From: Phycisphaerales bacterium
GTDB lineage: Bacteria > Planctomycetota > Phycisphaerae > Phycisphaerales > SM1A02
Direction of reading: 5' to 3'
Assembly (NCBI GenBank): GCA_014238125.1
Contig: JABABS010000026.1
Coordinates: 1 to 64,000, forward strand
DNA length: 64,000 bases
Position 1 is the stretch's first letter; each line of letters opens with the position of its first letter. Shown in pieces: positions 24,594 to 34,681 of the stretch. A model generated the notes under the pieces. That model had not been told where the DNA came from and made no database searches. It was given only the letters and a program-made list of their open reading frames with translations. A program made the translations under genes and the position numbers.

Positions 24594-24626
24594 TAAAAAA
24601 GGCGGCTCAGAGAGCCGCCTTTTTTA
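24594..24626 (+). terminator. Bidirectional Rho-independent terminator between mdh and gap
   Basis: AAAAAAGGCGGCTCAGAGAGCCGCCTTTTTT: an 8-bp GC-rich stem flanked by an A-run and a T-run. It works for mdh on the plus strand and for gap on the minus strand. Confidence 0.93.
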
Positions 24627-24639
24627 ATTGAAATAAAAT

Positions 24640-26186
<1,547 letters not shown>

Positions 26187-26192
26187 CTGTAA

Positions 26193-27059
26193 TTACTCGA
26201 GGGCTGCCGCTCCCGAGATAATCTCGGTGAGTTCGGTTGTGATTTGAGCTTGACGGGCGCGGTTGTAATCACGTTTTAAATCTTTACCAAGGTCGTTTGC
26301 GTTTTCGGTTGCGGCTTTCATTGCAATCATTCGCATGATTTGTTCGCTTACAGCCGCATCGTTAAAAGCTTGAAAGAGGGCTGTTTTAACACTTCTTGGA
26401 AGTAAGTCGTCGAGAATTGCTTCTGCGGATGGAGAAAAATCGTAGTTGGTGGATGTGGCTTCAGCCTCACCTTTTTCTTCTTGAGACAACGGTAAGAGTT
26501 GAATTACTTCTGGAATTTGTCTCGCGTTTGTTTCAAATCGCATATACGCAACACTTACAGAATTCCATTCGCCATTAGCGAATCCATCCATGTATTTATC
26601 GGCCAACCGTGCAACATCTTCAAACTGTGGGGTGTCGCCCAAGGTGTGTTTTTCGGCTGGATCGTGTTTTTGAAACTTAAAAAACGATGCTGCTTTTTTC
26701 CCTGCGGTCTCAATCACTATTTCTTTGTTTTGTGCTTTTACTTCACGAAGTTTTTTGAGCGCAACGCGCAAAACGTTACCGTTGTATGCACCACACAAAC
26801 CACGGTCAGATGAAATCACCAAAAGTAGTTCTTTTTTAGCACTGCCCTTTGCAGCAAAAAGCGGTGAATCATAATCACCTGCAGCCCCAGAAACCTCGCC
26901 AACAAGATTTCGAATAGCACTTGTATATGGGCGAGTGTCTTTCGCCCTTGCTAGCGCTGCGGTGAATTTAGCTGTTGCAATCATCTGCATTGTTTTGGTA
27001 ATACGGGTGATTGTGCCCACGGCGGTCATACGATTTCGGATAGCGCGAATTTGTGCCAT
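26193..27059 (-). CDS. atpG: F1Fo ATP synthase gamma subunit
   Basis: 288 aa from MAQIRAIRNRMTAVGTITRITKTMQMIATAKF; the track version adds 13 residues. The gamma subunit is the rotor shaft of ATP synthase. The N-terminal coiled coil, the central segment LLLVISSDRGLCGAYNGNVLR and the C-terminal MRMIAMKAATENANDLGKDLKRDYNRARQAQITTELTEIISGAAAL are all canonical. It has no atpA, atpD, atpH or atpC neighbour: its neighbours are a PhnP-like hydrolase upstream and pduO downstream. That isolation is unusual for this subunit. Confidence 0.95.
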   Translation of the reverse strand: MAQIRAIRNRMTAVGTITRITKTMQMIATAKFTAALARAKDTRPYTSAIRNLVGEVSGAAGDYDSPLFAAKGSAKKELLLVISSDRGLCGAYNGNVLRVALKKLREVKAQNKEIVIETAGKKAASFFKFQKHDPAEKHTLGDTPQFEDVARLADKYMDGFANGEWNSVSVAYMRFETNARQIPEVIQLLPLSQEEKGEAEATSTNYDFSPSAEAILDDLLPRSVKTALFQAFNDAAVSEQIMRMIAMKAATENANDLGKDLKRDYNRARQAQITTELTEIISGAAALE

Positions 27060-27081
27060 AAGGGGCGTAATTATAGCAGAA

Positions 27082-27897
27082 TTAGTCGACAGAAACACGA
27101 AGCGAGTCGAACGCGAGATTGACCTTTAGGGGTAATTCGCTCTCGGTTTTTGCGTGTGACACGCAATGCGTCATGTGTGTGAAATATGTCTGTTTTGCTC
27201 CGACCTGCTCTGCAATTTCTAGCGCTTGATCAAGGTTCAAATGGGTTGGGTGGTGGCGAAACCTAAGCATATCAAGCGCCAGAACGTCTAAACCCTCTAA
27301 TTGTGGCCATGTTTCGGGTGGAACCGAGGAGACATCGGTGCAATACGCGATGGACGATTTTCCAGTATCAATCCGAAAGCCAATAATGGGAAGGCGACCA
27401 TGAAGTAGACGAATGGGGGTGAACGAAGCGCCAAAGAGGTTAATGGGTTCACCCACCGTGAGCTCATGGGGAACAAGGTTTGCAACAAACGAGTCATTCA
27501 CGTTCTTGTGCGATTCAAAAACATGCTGAAAAACTCTAGCGAGGTGATCAAGTGTTCGCCGTTCAGCAAATATATCAAGCGGCTGTTGCATCGAAATATT
27601 GAACATTCGGGTGTCATCTAATCCAAACGTATGATCAACGTGGTTATGTGTAAACAAAATTGCATCACAGCGCGTTAGTTTTTCTCGCAATACTTGTTGG
27701 CGCAAATCTGGCGATGTGTCAATTAGCACAACACGGTCTTGATCGGTTTCGTCTTTAAATCGAATACAAACACTGCACCGTAATCGTTTGTCTTTTGGGT
27801 CTTTGCTGGTACACACATCGCAATCACATGTAATTACTGGGACACCTGCAGAAGTTCCTGTGCCGAGAAACGTAAACGAAAACTCACTGATCGTCAC
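27082..27897 (-). CDS. PhnP-like metallo-beta-lactamase-fold hydrolase
   Basis: 271 aa. Phosphodiesterase-type MBL fold: FTFLGTGTSAGVPVITCDCDVCTSKDPKDKRLRCSVCI, where the Cys cluster is the structural zinc site of PhnP-like proteins, then VLIDTSPDLRQQVL, the catalytic FTHNHVDHTFGLDD, LLHGRLPIIGFRIDTG and AYCTDVSSVP. PhnP itself acts on cyclic ribose phosphates, but no phosphonate genes are present, so the substrate is open. It overlaps the antiporter gene by 14 bp. Confidence 0.88.
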   Translation of the reverse strand: MTISEFSFTFLGTGTSAGVPVITCDCDVCTSKDPKDKRLRCSVCIRFKDETDQDRVVLIDTSPDLRQQVLREKLTRCDAILFTHNHVDHTFGLDDTRMFNISMQQPLDIFAERRTLDHLARVFQHVFESHKNVNDSFVANLVPHELTVGEPINLFGASFTPIRLLHGRLPIIGFRIDTGKSSIAYCTDVSSVPPETWPQLEGLDVLALDMLRFRHHPTHLNLDQALEIAEQVGAKQTYFTHMTHCVSHAKTESELPLKVNLAFDSLRVSVD

Positions 27898-29131
27898 TTG
27901 TTACACCCATATACCGAATCAATGGACCAATAGTCAGACCCTGTAACAACAAACTTACAAGCACAACCCCAAATGCTATTGGAACAAGCGTTTGTTTAAG
28001 TTCACCACCCGGCAAACCTAATACCAATGCAAGTGGTATGGATCCTTTAAGACCAGACCAAAAAACAACGTGTTTCCATCCCTTTGGCCAGTTTTTTCCT
28101 ATTGTTAGCGCAGTTGGATACACCATGATCGCCCTTGCAACCATGATTGCTATAAAAGTTGCCGCAATAGCGAGCAGCACTTCGGGTTGTAAAAGTGTGG
28201 ATAAACCACCAATATCTTGAAGTTCAAAACCGATAAGTAGAAATACAATTGAGTTAATGATAAAGTCTATTGACTCCCAAAACGTATTTATCGTTTGTAC
28301 GGTCTGATCACTCATCGCAAGTTTTGTGCCGTAATTTCCAATGATAAGACCAGCTACAACAACTGAAATTACACCCGACGCTCCGTTTTGTTCTGCCACA
28401 ATAAACGATCCCCACGCAAGCACAATGGTAATCGCGTTTTCTAAAACATGATCATTAAGGCGGCGCAATATCCAAAACGCAATGAGACCAAAACCCAACC
28501 CAAACACAACGCCAAGACCTGCCACTTTGATAAATTGCATCAGGCCATCTACTATGGATAGCGGGTCGCTGTGTCCCGTTGTTGTGAAAACCGCAGCTAC
28601 TAAAATTAAAAAGAGCACAACGCCGGTGCCATCGTTAAATAAACTTTCGCCTTCAATTAGTGTGCGTAATCTGTGTGGGGCTTTGGCTGCTTTTAGAGTT
28701 GCTAGAACAGAAATTGGGTCGGTTGGGGCGAGCATGGCACCAAACAAAAGGGCGGGGAGCCAAGCGTGGTCGCCAATGAATGGCCTGACCGCAGCTGCAA
28801 CAAGAACCATTGAGAGAAGTACGCCTGGAATCGCCAAAATAACAACAGGCACCGCTTTTTTCTGGAGTAAATCTATGTCAAGGTGTAAGCCCGCCTGAAA
28901 CAACAGCGGTGGAAGTAACAACACAATAATGAGTTCTTGTGTAATGACAACGCTTCCCGGGGCAGCACCGAGAATCGCAACCGTGAGGCCCGCGAGAACC
29001 AACGCAATTGTGTATGGAACTTTAACTAGCTTTGCAAACACACCAACAACTGTTGCGAATGCTAATAATGAAACAAACGTTGTGAGTGTTGTTGACACAA
29101 CACCATGGTGTTCTACTGTGGCGAGCATCAT
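27884..29131 (-). CDS. CPA1-family Na+/H+ antiporter
   Basis: 415 aa with about twelve transmembrane segments. Family signatures are the early helix LVKVPYTIALVLAGLTVAILG, LLPPLLFQAGLHLDIDLL, the ion-binding region MLAPTDPISVLATLK, LRTLIEGESLFNDGTGVVLFLI, GFELQDIG and VVFWSGLKGSIPLALVLGLP. It exchanges Na+ (or K+) for H+ across the inner membrane, which suits a marine cell. There is no large C-terminal cytoplasmic domain. It overlaps thiE by ATGA and the PhnP-like gene by 14 bp. Confidence 0.93.
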   Translation of the reverse strand: MMLATVEHHGVVSTTLTTFVSLLAFATVVGVFAKLVKVPYTIALVLAGLTVAILGAAPGSVVITQELIIVLLLPPLLFQAGLHLDIDLLQKKAVPVVILAIPGVLLSMVLVAAAVRPFIGDHAWLPALLFGAMLAPTDPISVLATLKAAKAPHRLRTLIEGESLFNDGTGVVLFLILVAAVFTTTGHSDPLSIVDGLMQFIKVAGLGVVFGLGFGLIAFWILRRLNDHVLENAITIVLAWGSFIVAEQNGASGVISVVVAGLIIGNYGTKLAMSDQTVQTINTFWESIDFIINSIVFLLIGFELQDIGGLSTLLQPEVLLAIAATFIAIMVARAIMVYPTALTIGKNWPKGWKHVVFWSGLKGSIPLALVLGLPGGELKQTLVPIAFGVVLVSLLLQGLTIGPLIRYMGVTSDDQ

Positions 29132-30129
29132 GCTGATTGATGCTCCGGTTGCAGAAGGGTTTTGATTATTTTCTCTGGGGTTTCTGAGTTAGCAATAGAA
29201 GCACTCACCGCAATACCTTTACAGCCCGCGTCATACAACTGCTGGACATTTTCTGGAGTAATACCACCAATTGCAAGGTGATTGAACGCAAGGGCGTTTT
29301 TCAACAAACCAAGCGATGCAATTTTTGCGCTCGGTTTTGTTTGAGATGTAAACATCGCACCAACGCCCACGTAATCTGCACCAAGCGAAATACATTTATT
29401 TAATTTGGTTGGGTCGTGTACTGTCGCACCAATAATATACTCGGAACCACACAGTTTTCTTGCGTCTTGAATAGAGATATCGTTTTCACCAAGGTGCACA
29501 CCAGCGGCGTTCGTTGCTATCGCAGCATCTACGCGATCATTAACGATTACTTGAACACCATACACGTCTGCAATTTCCTTCACCTCGTGTACATGTTTGA
29601 TGAGGTCTCGAGTAGATAATTCTTTTTCCCGAACTTGGACGCAATCACAACCCGCGACGATAGATTGCACGAGCGAATCTTTCCACGCCAAAACACAGTC
29701 GTTTTTCGTCATCACAAAACAAAGTTTCCACTGTTGTTTTTTTGTTGCGCCAAGTAGTGATACCACTTCCGCAGAAAGGTCGTACATGGTGTATCGAATT
29801 TCTTCGATTGTGTTTTGTTGAGACTCGAGTTTCAAAAACTCCTCAACCACCCGAAGTGCTTCTCCACACCGATTGCCTGCGGCGGTCGCAACATCGTGAA
29901 GTGAATTTCTGTCTTGTTCCTGTGGCGTGGAGATAGTCGTGCCAACATCGCTTTTTGTGTCACGAGATAACACTTTTGGGGTGAACGAACGTAATTCGTG
30001 TCTACAATTTTTGATTCCACTACTTAGAAGTTTGTTATCAAGAACAAACCGTGCGACATCTTCGAGTACACGCATACCTTCGGCAGCGCGGTTAATGTTG
30101 GCGTCTAAAACTCGATTGATTACGCTCAT
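29128..30129 (-). CDS. thiE: Thiamine-phosphate synthase with N-terminal extension domain
   Basis: 333 aa. Residues from about 135 onward form the ThiE TIM barrel, which joins HMP-PP and thiazole phosphate: CFVMTKNDC, CDCVQVREKELSTRDLI, VIVNDRVDAAIATNAAGVHLGENDI, IIGATVHDPTKL, ADYVGVGAMFTSQTKP and LAIGGITPENVQQLYDAGCKGIAVSASI. The first 130 residues (LDANINRAAEGMRVLEDVARFVLD, GNRCGEALRVVEEFLKL) are an alpha-helical domain also seen fused to ThiE in cyanobacterial-type proteins; its role is not clear to me. It is divergent from pepA. Confidence 0.92.
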   Translation of the reverse strand: MSVINRVLDANINRAAEGMRVLEDVARFVLDNKLLSSGIKNCRHELRSFTPKVLSRDTKSDVGTTISTPQEQDRNSLHDVATAAGNRCGEALRVVEEFLKLESQQNTIEEIRYTMYDLSAEVVSLLGATKKQQWKLCFVMTKNDCVLAWKDSLVQSIVAGCDCVQVREKELSTRDLIKHVHEVKEIADVYGVQVIVNDRVDAAIATNAAGVHLGENDISIQDARKLCGSEYIIGATVHDPTKLNKCISLGADYVGVGAMFTSQTKPSAKIASLGLLKNALAFNHLAIGGITPENVQQLYDAGCKGIAVSASIANSETPEKIIKTLLQPEHQSA

Positions 30130-30154
30130 ATCTGTTCATGGTAGGCTGTAACGC

Positions 30155-31609
30155 ATGTTTAAGTCTATAAAAATTGGTTCTTCACGTTCTGCAACTACCG
30201 TCTTGGGGGTTTGGCAAGATTCCAAACGGGTTCCAACATCTCTTTCACCATGGAAAGCGGAAGTTGAGGGCTTGCTTGCTCAAAAAACATTCTCGGGTAA
30301 ACGCGGACAAACGGTGGTTTCCGGCAACGTCCTCCTTGTGGGACTCGGCAAAAAGGGCGATCTTGATTCTGCTGGTTTACGGAGCATTGGGGGGTCGCTT
30401 ATCAAAATACTTAATCAAATCGAGTCAAACAGCGTCGATCTTCGGTTTCATGCCACTGTTCCAAGTGGAGTTGCGTCACCTTCTGAAATTGGACAGGGAG
30501 TTGTTGAGGGAATGAATATTGCAAATTGGCGAGTCGATATGTTCGACGGTGTCGCCACAACAACAAAAGCTGTTTTGAAGACGATTGTTGTTGGAAGCCA
30601 ATCTATTAAATGTGTGTCTGGAATGAAGCGTGGGGTAACGATCAGCAATGCTATCAATGATGCTCGCAGAATTGCAGCTACACCTCCAAATATTTGTAAT
30701 CCGCCATGGATGGCAAAAGAAGCAAAAAAAATTGCAAAAAAATGTGGGTTAGGGTGCAAAATTATTACATTTGCAAAAGCAAAAGAACTTGGTCTAAACG
30801 GCATCGTGAATGTTGGTATGGGATCAGCAGAAAAACCGTGCATGATCATTCTCGAACACAGGCCCAAAAAGAAATCTTCCAAAGAACACCTTTGCCTTGT
30901 TGGAAAAACAATCACCTACGATACGGGTGGATACTCACTTAAAATTAGCAATGGTATGAAGGGGATGAAATATGATAAAAATGGCGGCATGGCAGTACTT
31001 GGCGCAATGGAAGCAATTGCAAATTTGAAAGTTCCCACTCGGGTTACAGCAATTTTACCATGCGCGGAAAACATGGTGAGCAGTAACGCATACAGACCCG
31101 ATGACATTATCAAGATGTATAACGGCGTCTCTGTTGAAGTTACCAACACAGATGCTGAAGGGCGGCTCGTGCTTGCTGATGGCTTAGCTTGGGGGTGTAA
31201 ACATATAAAACCGACAGCAATTGTTGACGTGGCAACTCTAACGGGTGGGGTGGTGGTTGCACTTGGTTCTTTTTGTGCTGGCTTATGGTGCAATGATGCA
31301 AAACTTCGCAAACGTGTTGAAAAAAGTGCAGAAAATTCTGGTGAACGTGTTTGGCAACTTCCACTCTGGGAAGAGCATCGAAATTATATGCGAGCAAAAC
31401 ATGCTGACATTCACAATTCCGCTCCGGCGAGAGGAGCTCACCCGATACAAGGTGCGGCATTTCTAAGTTTCTTTGTTGATGAGGATATTCCGTGGGCACA
31501 CATCGATATTGCGGGTGTGAGTAGTGTTGAGCGAGACCGTGGACTTTTCTGCGCCGGTCCAACTGGTTGGGGCGTTCGTCTTCTCACAAATCTCGCTGAA
31601 TCTTTTTGA
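30155..31609 (+). CDS. pepA: Leucyl aminopeptidase (M17 family)
   Basis: 484 aa, usual length. The N-terminal macrodomain-like part (residues about 1-160) is divergent. The catalytic domain shows the metal and active-site segments GKTITYDTGGYSLKISNGMKGMKYDKNGGMAVLGAMEAI, VEVTNTDAEGRLVLADGLAWG, VDVATLTGGVVVALG and IQGAAFLSFFVDEDIPWAHIDIAG. The usual FDSGG is YDTGG here, with a conservative Ser to Thr change next to a metal ligand. Cytoplasmic peptide turnover. Single plus-strand gene between two minus-strand runs. Confidence 0.93.
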   Translation: MFKSIKIGSSRSATTVLGVWQDSKRVPTSLSPWKAEVEGLLAQKTFSGKRGQTVVSGNVLLVGLGKKGDLDSAGLRSIGGSLIKILNQIESNSVDLRFHATVPSGVASPSEIGQGVVEGMNIANWRVDMFDGVATTTKAVLKTIVVGSQSIKCVSGMKRGVTISNAINDARRIAATPPNICNPPWMAKEAKKIAKKCGLGCKIITFAKAKELGLNGIVNVGMGSAEKPCMIILEHRPKKKSSKEHLCLVGKTITYDTGGYSLKISNGMKGMKYDKNGGMAVLGAMEAIANLKVPTRVTAILPCAENMVSSNAYRPDDIIKMYNGVSVEVTNTDAEGRLVLADGLAWGCKHIKPTAIVDVATLTGGVVVALGSFCAGLWCNDAKLRKRVEKSAENSGERVWQLPLWEEHRNYMRAKHADIHNSAPARGAHPIQGAAFLSFFVDEDIPWAHIDIAGVSSVERDRGLFCAGPTGWGVRLLTNLAESF

Positions 31610-31640
31610 CTTTTTGACCCGCGGTCAAATGGAACTCTGG

Positions 31641-32093
31641 TCAACTTGGCCGTGAGTCAAAAAGGGCGACGCGGCGTTGGTGCCTACCACCCTCAAAATC
31701 GGTAGAAATCCACGTGTCTACGATCTTGTTGTAATTACTGTCCATCGGACCATCCGCAGCCATGCAGATGATGTTTGAGTTATTGTGCCTGCGGCTCATC
31801 TCTGCAGCAACCGGCTCATGCACAAGCGCCGCGCGAATACCAATAATCTTATTTGCTGCCATAGACATCCCAATGCCAGAACCGCAAATCAAAACGCCAC
31901 ATACCGCTTCACCTGAAACTATTTCATCTGTCACCTCTTTTGCAATGTTTGGGTAATCAACAGAATCTGCATCGTCACCATAGTGTTTGTGCACCGTCCA
32001 GCCAAGTGTTTCTAGATGGCGGGTAATGTCATCAACAATTATTCTCGCTCGATGATCTGATCCAATTGCAATTGTGCCCACCGTAAATGGCAT
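31641..32093 (-). CDS. rpiB: Ribose-5-phosphate isomerase B
   Basis: 150 aa. It interconverts ribose-5-P and ribulose-5-P. Motifs are IAIGSDHRARIIVDDITRHLETLGW, DSVDYPNIAKEV, the catalytic Cys loop CGVLICGSGIGMSMAANKIIGIRAALV, SRRHNNSNIICMAADG and FEGGRHQRRV. Together with tkt it provides the non-oxidative pentose phosphate branch. It lies 3 bp after the phosphatase gene in the same operon, the same pairing seen for ywlE and rpiB in Firmicutes. Confidence 0.95.
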   Translation of the reverse strand: MPFTVGTIAIGSDHRARIIVDDITRHLETLGWTVHKHYGDDADSVDYPNIAKEVTDEIVSGEAVCGVLICGSGIGMSMAANKIIGIRAALVHEPVAAEMSRRHNNSNIICMAADGPMDSNYNKIVDTWISTDFEGGRHQRRVALFDSRPS

Positions 32094-32096
32094 GAG

Positions 32097-32549
32097 TTAC
32101 TCCTTTTTTTCTAGACGATTTGTTATTTCCAACAATCGTTTGGGGATGATTTCTAACATTTTTTTTGCCAACTCATCATACACCGATTGGTCACAACCTA
32201 CGGGGTCGATGATTTCACCGTATAAATTCAACATCTCAACTTTGGTTGGGTCTGCAGCAATCGAAGCAACATCCATACAGTGGGACGATGTCATACAAAG
32301 TACAACCGAGGCGCGATCAACTAACTCCTTGGTTAATGGTGTACTTTCGCCTTTAAAAATCACCCCGTGCTCACGTAGAGCCTCTGTCGTTTCCTTGCTT
32401 GTTGGAAAACCAACTCCGGCAAAAATTCCTACAGATGCCACTTCCCATCCCTCAATTTGATTGTTTTTCATCCAATTTTGGGCAAAACCCTCGGCCATTG
32501 GGCTTCGACAAGTATTACCGGTACATACAAATAAGAGAAGTTTTGTCAT
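32097..32549 (-). CDS. Low-molecular-weight protein phosphatase (arginine/tyrosine, YwlE-like)
   Basis: 150 aa. The active-site loop is FVCTGNTCRSPMAEGFA, the CxGNTCRS form with Thr that is typical of protein-arginine phosphatases such as YwlE; tyrosine phosphatases usually have other residues there. The catalytic Asp is expected in EIIDPVGCDQSVYDEL near the C-terminus. Adjacent to rpiB. No McsB arginine kinase is in the window, so arginine specificity is tentative. Confidence 0.88.
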   Translation of the reverse strand: MTKLLLFVCTGNTCRSPMAEGFAQNWMKNNQIEGWEVASVGIFAGVGFPTSKETTEALREHGVIFKGESTPLTKELVDRASVVLCMTSSHCMDVASIAADPTKVEMLNLYGEIIDPVGCDQSVYDELAKKMLEIIPKRLLEITNRLEKKE

Positions 32550-32592
32550 AAGAGGTTGCAGTTATGGTTACTATCGTATTGAATACGCATTG

Positions 32593-33189
32593 GTGCAACC
32601 CGTACCTGCTGGAATTAGATCGTTGGAATTCTTACCCGAACAAGAAATTGCTGGCTTGCTTGCCGAATTAGGTGTCACAAAGACTCCCCAAGGGGAGGCT
32701 TGTGTACGCCTGGAGATGGATAGTGCTCGGTGCGATGAACAAGATTGCCTCTGCAGAGATGGTTCTTCTGAAGACACCAATGTTCAATGCTGTTTCCTTA
32801 GTGAGGAGCGGCTCATCGAAGCAACATGTGAAGCTGCCAGAAGAATACATCAGGGTCAAACAGTGCTTATCCCTGCAGGAAAATGGAGATCTGTGTTTGA
32901 TGCCGTTGCGTTCAGTATGGCCACGAACGAAGTTTGGCAAGAATTTGACGCCTCGGCGACAACCATGCTCAATACGCGTGACCCACTCCTTTGTGAAAGC
33001 GGCGATGAACAAGTTATGATCGACCTTATTCACGCAATCATGCGAGACGGTGAGAGTGTTGAGCAAAGCGTGTTCCTTGTTCCAACCGGAACGCCGGTAC
33101 TTATGCATATTCAACCGGCAGGACCTGTCCGTTTGTGGTTTGGAACGCAAGTGACAGCCGATGAGGTTTCTGGAGCGTATAAAGATTAG
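32593..33189 (+). CDS. Unrecognised protein, Cys-rich N-terminal third
   Basis: About 198 aa. The track ORF starts at 32461 inside the divergent phosphatase gene; the first plausible start outside it is TTG 32590 or GTG 32593, neither with a clear ribosome binding site. Composition is acidic. A cluster CDEQDCLCRDGSSEDTNVQCC around residues 50-70 could bind metal or form disulfides. The C-terminal part (VMIDLIHAIMRDGESVEQSVFLVPTGTPVLMHIQPAGPVRLWFG) looks like a small alpha/beta fold. No signal peptide. It heads a plus-strand series leading to lptB. Confidence 0.5.
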   Translation: MQPVPAGIRSLEFLPEQEIAGLLAELGVTKTPQGEACVRLEMDSARCDEQDCLCRDGSSEDTNVQCCFLSEERLIEATCEAARRIHQGQTVLIPAGKWRSVFDAVAFSMATNEVWQEFDASATTMLNTRDPLLCESGDEQVMIDLIHAIMRDGESVEQSVFLVPTGTPVLMHIQPAGPVRLWFGTQVTADEVSGAYKD

Positions 33190-33223
33190 TTCCAAAAATC
33201 TAACGTCAACACTTTCATACATT

Positions 33224-33823
33224 ATGCCTAGACGAAAAATGACACAGTGGTTCAAAGATTCACGGGCATCGAAAATCAAAATCACAAGAGCTAGAAAAAA
33301 TGGAGATTGGGCTATCCTCCAATCTGCAACTAGTGTGCTGCAACATGCAAACAAACAACGTTTTTCCTTATCCAAAAATGGCCGGCGTGTGCAGGTCCTT
33401 GAAACATATGAAGACATCGATGAAATAAAAGACAATGGGCGATATCTCGTTTGCCCACCCCTAGTTGCAAGAAATGCTGGAGATCTTCAGATTTCTCTCG
33501 ATGAAAGAGGGTTTTCCGCGGTTGTTCTTTGTAGAGAGCCAAAAACACAATTGGGGCTTTGCCCAGTCGTTACCCTTGGTGACAACACAACAGTCAGAAG
33601 TCAAATAAAAGAACCCACAAACCCAATCAAACCAACCGCGGGCTGGTTTGATTCTGGAATCGATGAATTGGGTCAAATCATTGTCGAAAAAACCAACACT
33701 TTTGCAACCAATGATCGAAAACTTGATTATTTACTAGGGCACCTCTGTGCCGTTCCCGCGTACGATGGGCTTTATGTTGCAATAATTACTACTTGCGATG
33801 CACTCATTGAAACAAGCGGGTAA
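33224..33823 (+). CDS. Unrecognised basic protein
   Basis: 199 aa from MPRRKMTQWFKDSRASK; the longer track start overlaps the previous gene by 29 bp and is possible. The N-terminus is strongly basic. It contains VQVLETYEDIDEIKDNGRYLVCPPLVARN and QLGLCPVVTLGDNTTV, without a motif I can assign. No membrane segment. It sits between another unknown and a membrane protein in the same orientation, so co-transcription is likely; function is not inferable. Confidence 0.5.
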   Translation: MPRRKMTQWFKDSRASKIKITRARKNGDWAILQSATSVLQHANKQRFSLSKNGRRVQVLETYEDIDEIKDNGRYLVCPPLVARNAGDLQISLDERGFSAVVLCREPKTQLGLCPVVTLGDNTTVRSQIKEPTNPIKPTAGWFDSGIDELGQIIVEKTNTFATNDRKLDYLLGHLCAVPAYDGLYVAIITTCDALIETSG

Positions 33824-33854
33824 TATCTAGGGTGACAGAATAGGAAACAATCTG

Positions 33855-34679
33855 GTGGCATTCACAACAACACTTTCGACTCGGTACTGGCTTAAAACAC
33901 TCATCATGGCTGCGGTTTGTATTGTGCTTGGGCTTTGGGGAGTATGGGATTATGTTGTTGTAATTCCTGAAAAAGAAGAAGCCTCGCGGCGAGCGGTTGT
34001 GTTAAAAATTGTTAACGCTGCGCTTAATACAGAAAAAAACAGCATTGAACGAAGTGAGGGGAGTGTATTGGTTGACCTCTCCCTTGAATTCTCCGCAAGA
34101 GAACCTGTTGGGGAACCTTCTGGTGGTCAAATGGATTTGGGCAACACAGCTGGCTGGATCACATCTCTAGAATTGTTTCAATCCGCACTCTCTTCAGGTG
34201 ATTTTGAATTACAGGCGCAATCTCTCGCACTTATTAATGACGGGCTCAATCAATACGGAAGTGTCACGCCGCCTAGTAAATACGATCGACCAATGCAATG
34301 GGCGTTTATTTTATGCATACCGTTTGGGTTTTATTATTTTTGGGTGTATGGAAAAATGTCTGCAAATGCAAAAACATACCATCTTGATGACGAGGGAACA
34401 CTCACAACACCAGAGGGTATTTGGACTGCAGAAGAAATAATTGACATTGACATGTCCCGTTGGATTGCAACAACTGGAAATGCCAGGGAAACATGGAAAG
34501 CAAAAGCTGTCACAAACGATGGGCAAACAATTGTTTTAGATGATTATATTTTTGAAAACATGCATTTAATCATAGGCTCACTTGCACACAAGTTTTATCC
34601 TAAACAGTGGACACCTATCGCAAAACGTGTCAAGGTGGAAGAGTTGGAATCAGTGGACCGGCAAGTAGAAGAAGAATAA
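33855..34679 (+). CDS. Unrecognised bitopic membrane protein upstream of lptB
   Basis: 274 aa from a GTG with AGGA 9 nt upstream. Two hydrophobic helices: TLIMAAVCIVLGLWGVWDYVVVI (about residues 15-37) and WAFILCIPFGFYYFWVYG (about 150-167). The loop of about 110 residues between them would be periplasmic if the N-terminus is cytoplasmic, and the C-terminal 100 residues (DDEGTLTTPEGIWTAEEIIDIDMSRWIATTG) would be cytoplasmic. It ends 2 bp before lptB. LptC, the usual lptB companion, has one helix and a jellyroll, so this is not an obvious LptC; functional coupling to LptB is only suggested by position. Confidence 0.6.
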   Translation: MAFTTTLSTRYWLKTLIMAAVCIVLGLWGVWDYVVVIPEKEEASRRAVVLKIVNAALNTEKNSIERSEGSVLVDLSLEFSAREPVGEPSGGQMDLGNTAGWITSLELFQSALSSGDFELQAQSLALINDGLNQYGSVTPPSKYDRPMQWAFILCIPFGFYYFWVYGKMSANAKTYHLDDEGTLTTPEGIWTAEEIIDIDMSRWIATTGNARETWKAKAVTNDGQTIVLDDYIFENMHLIIGSLAHKFYPKQWTPIAKRVKVEELESVDRQVEEE

Positions 34680-34681
34680 AA

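Noticed and set aside
28196-28204. Perfect DnaA box TGTGGATAA
   Set aside because: It lies inside the antiporter coding sequence, alone; one such match by chance is expected in a window of this size.
32668-33435. 255-aa minus-strand ORF across the two unknown plus-strand genes
   Set aside because: Rich in Cys, Ser, Arg and His as expected for a reverse-frame shadow. The plus-strand frames fit the gene spacing better, although both plus-strand proteins are themselves unrecognised.
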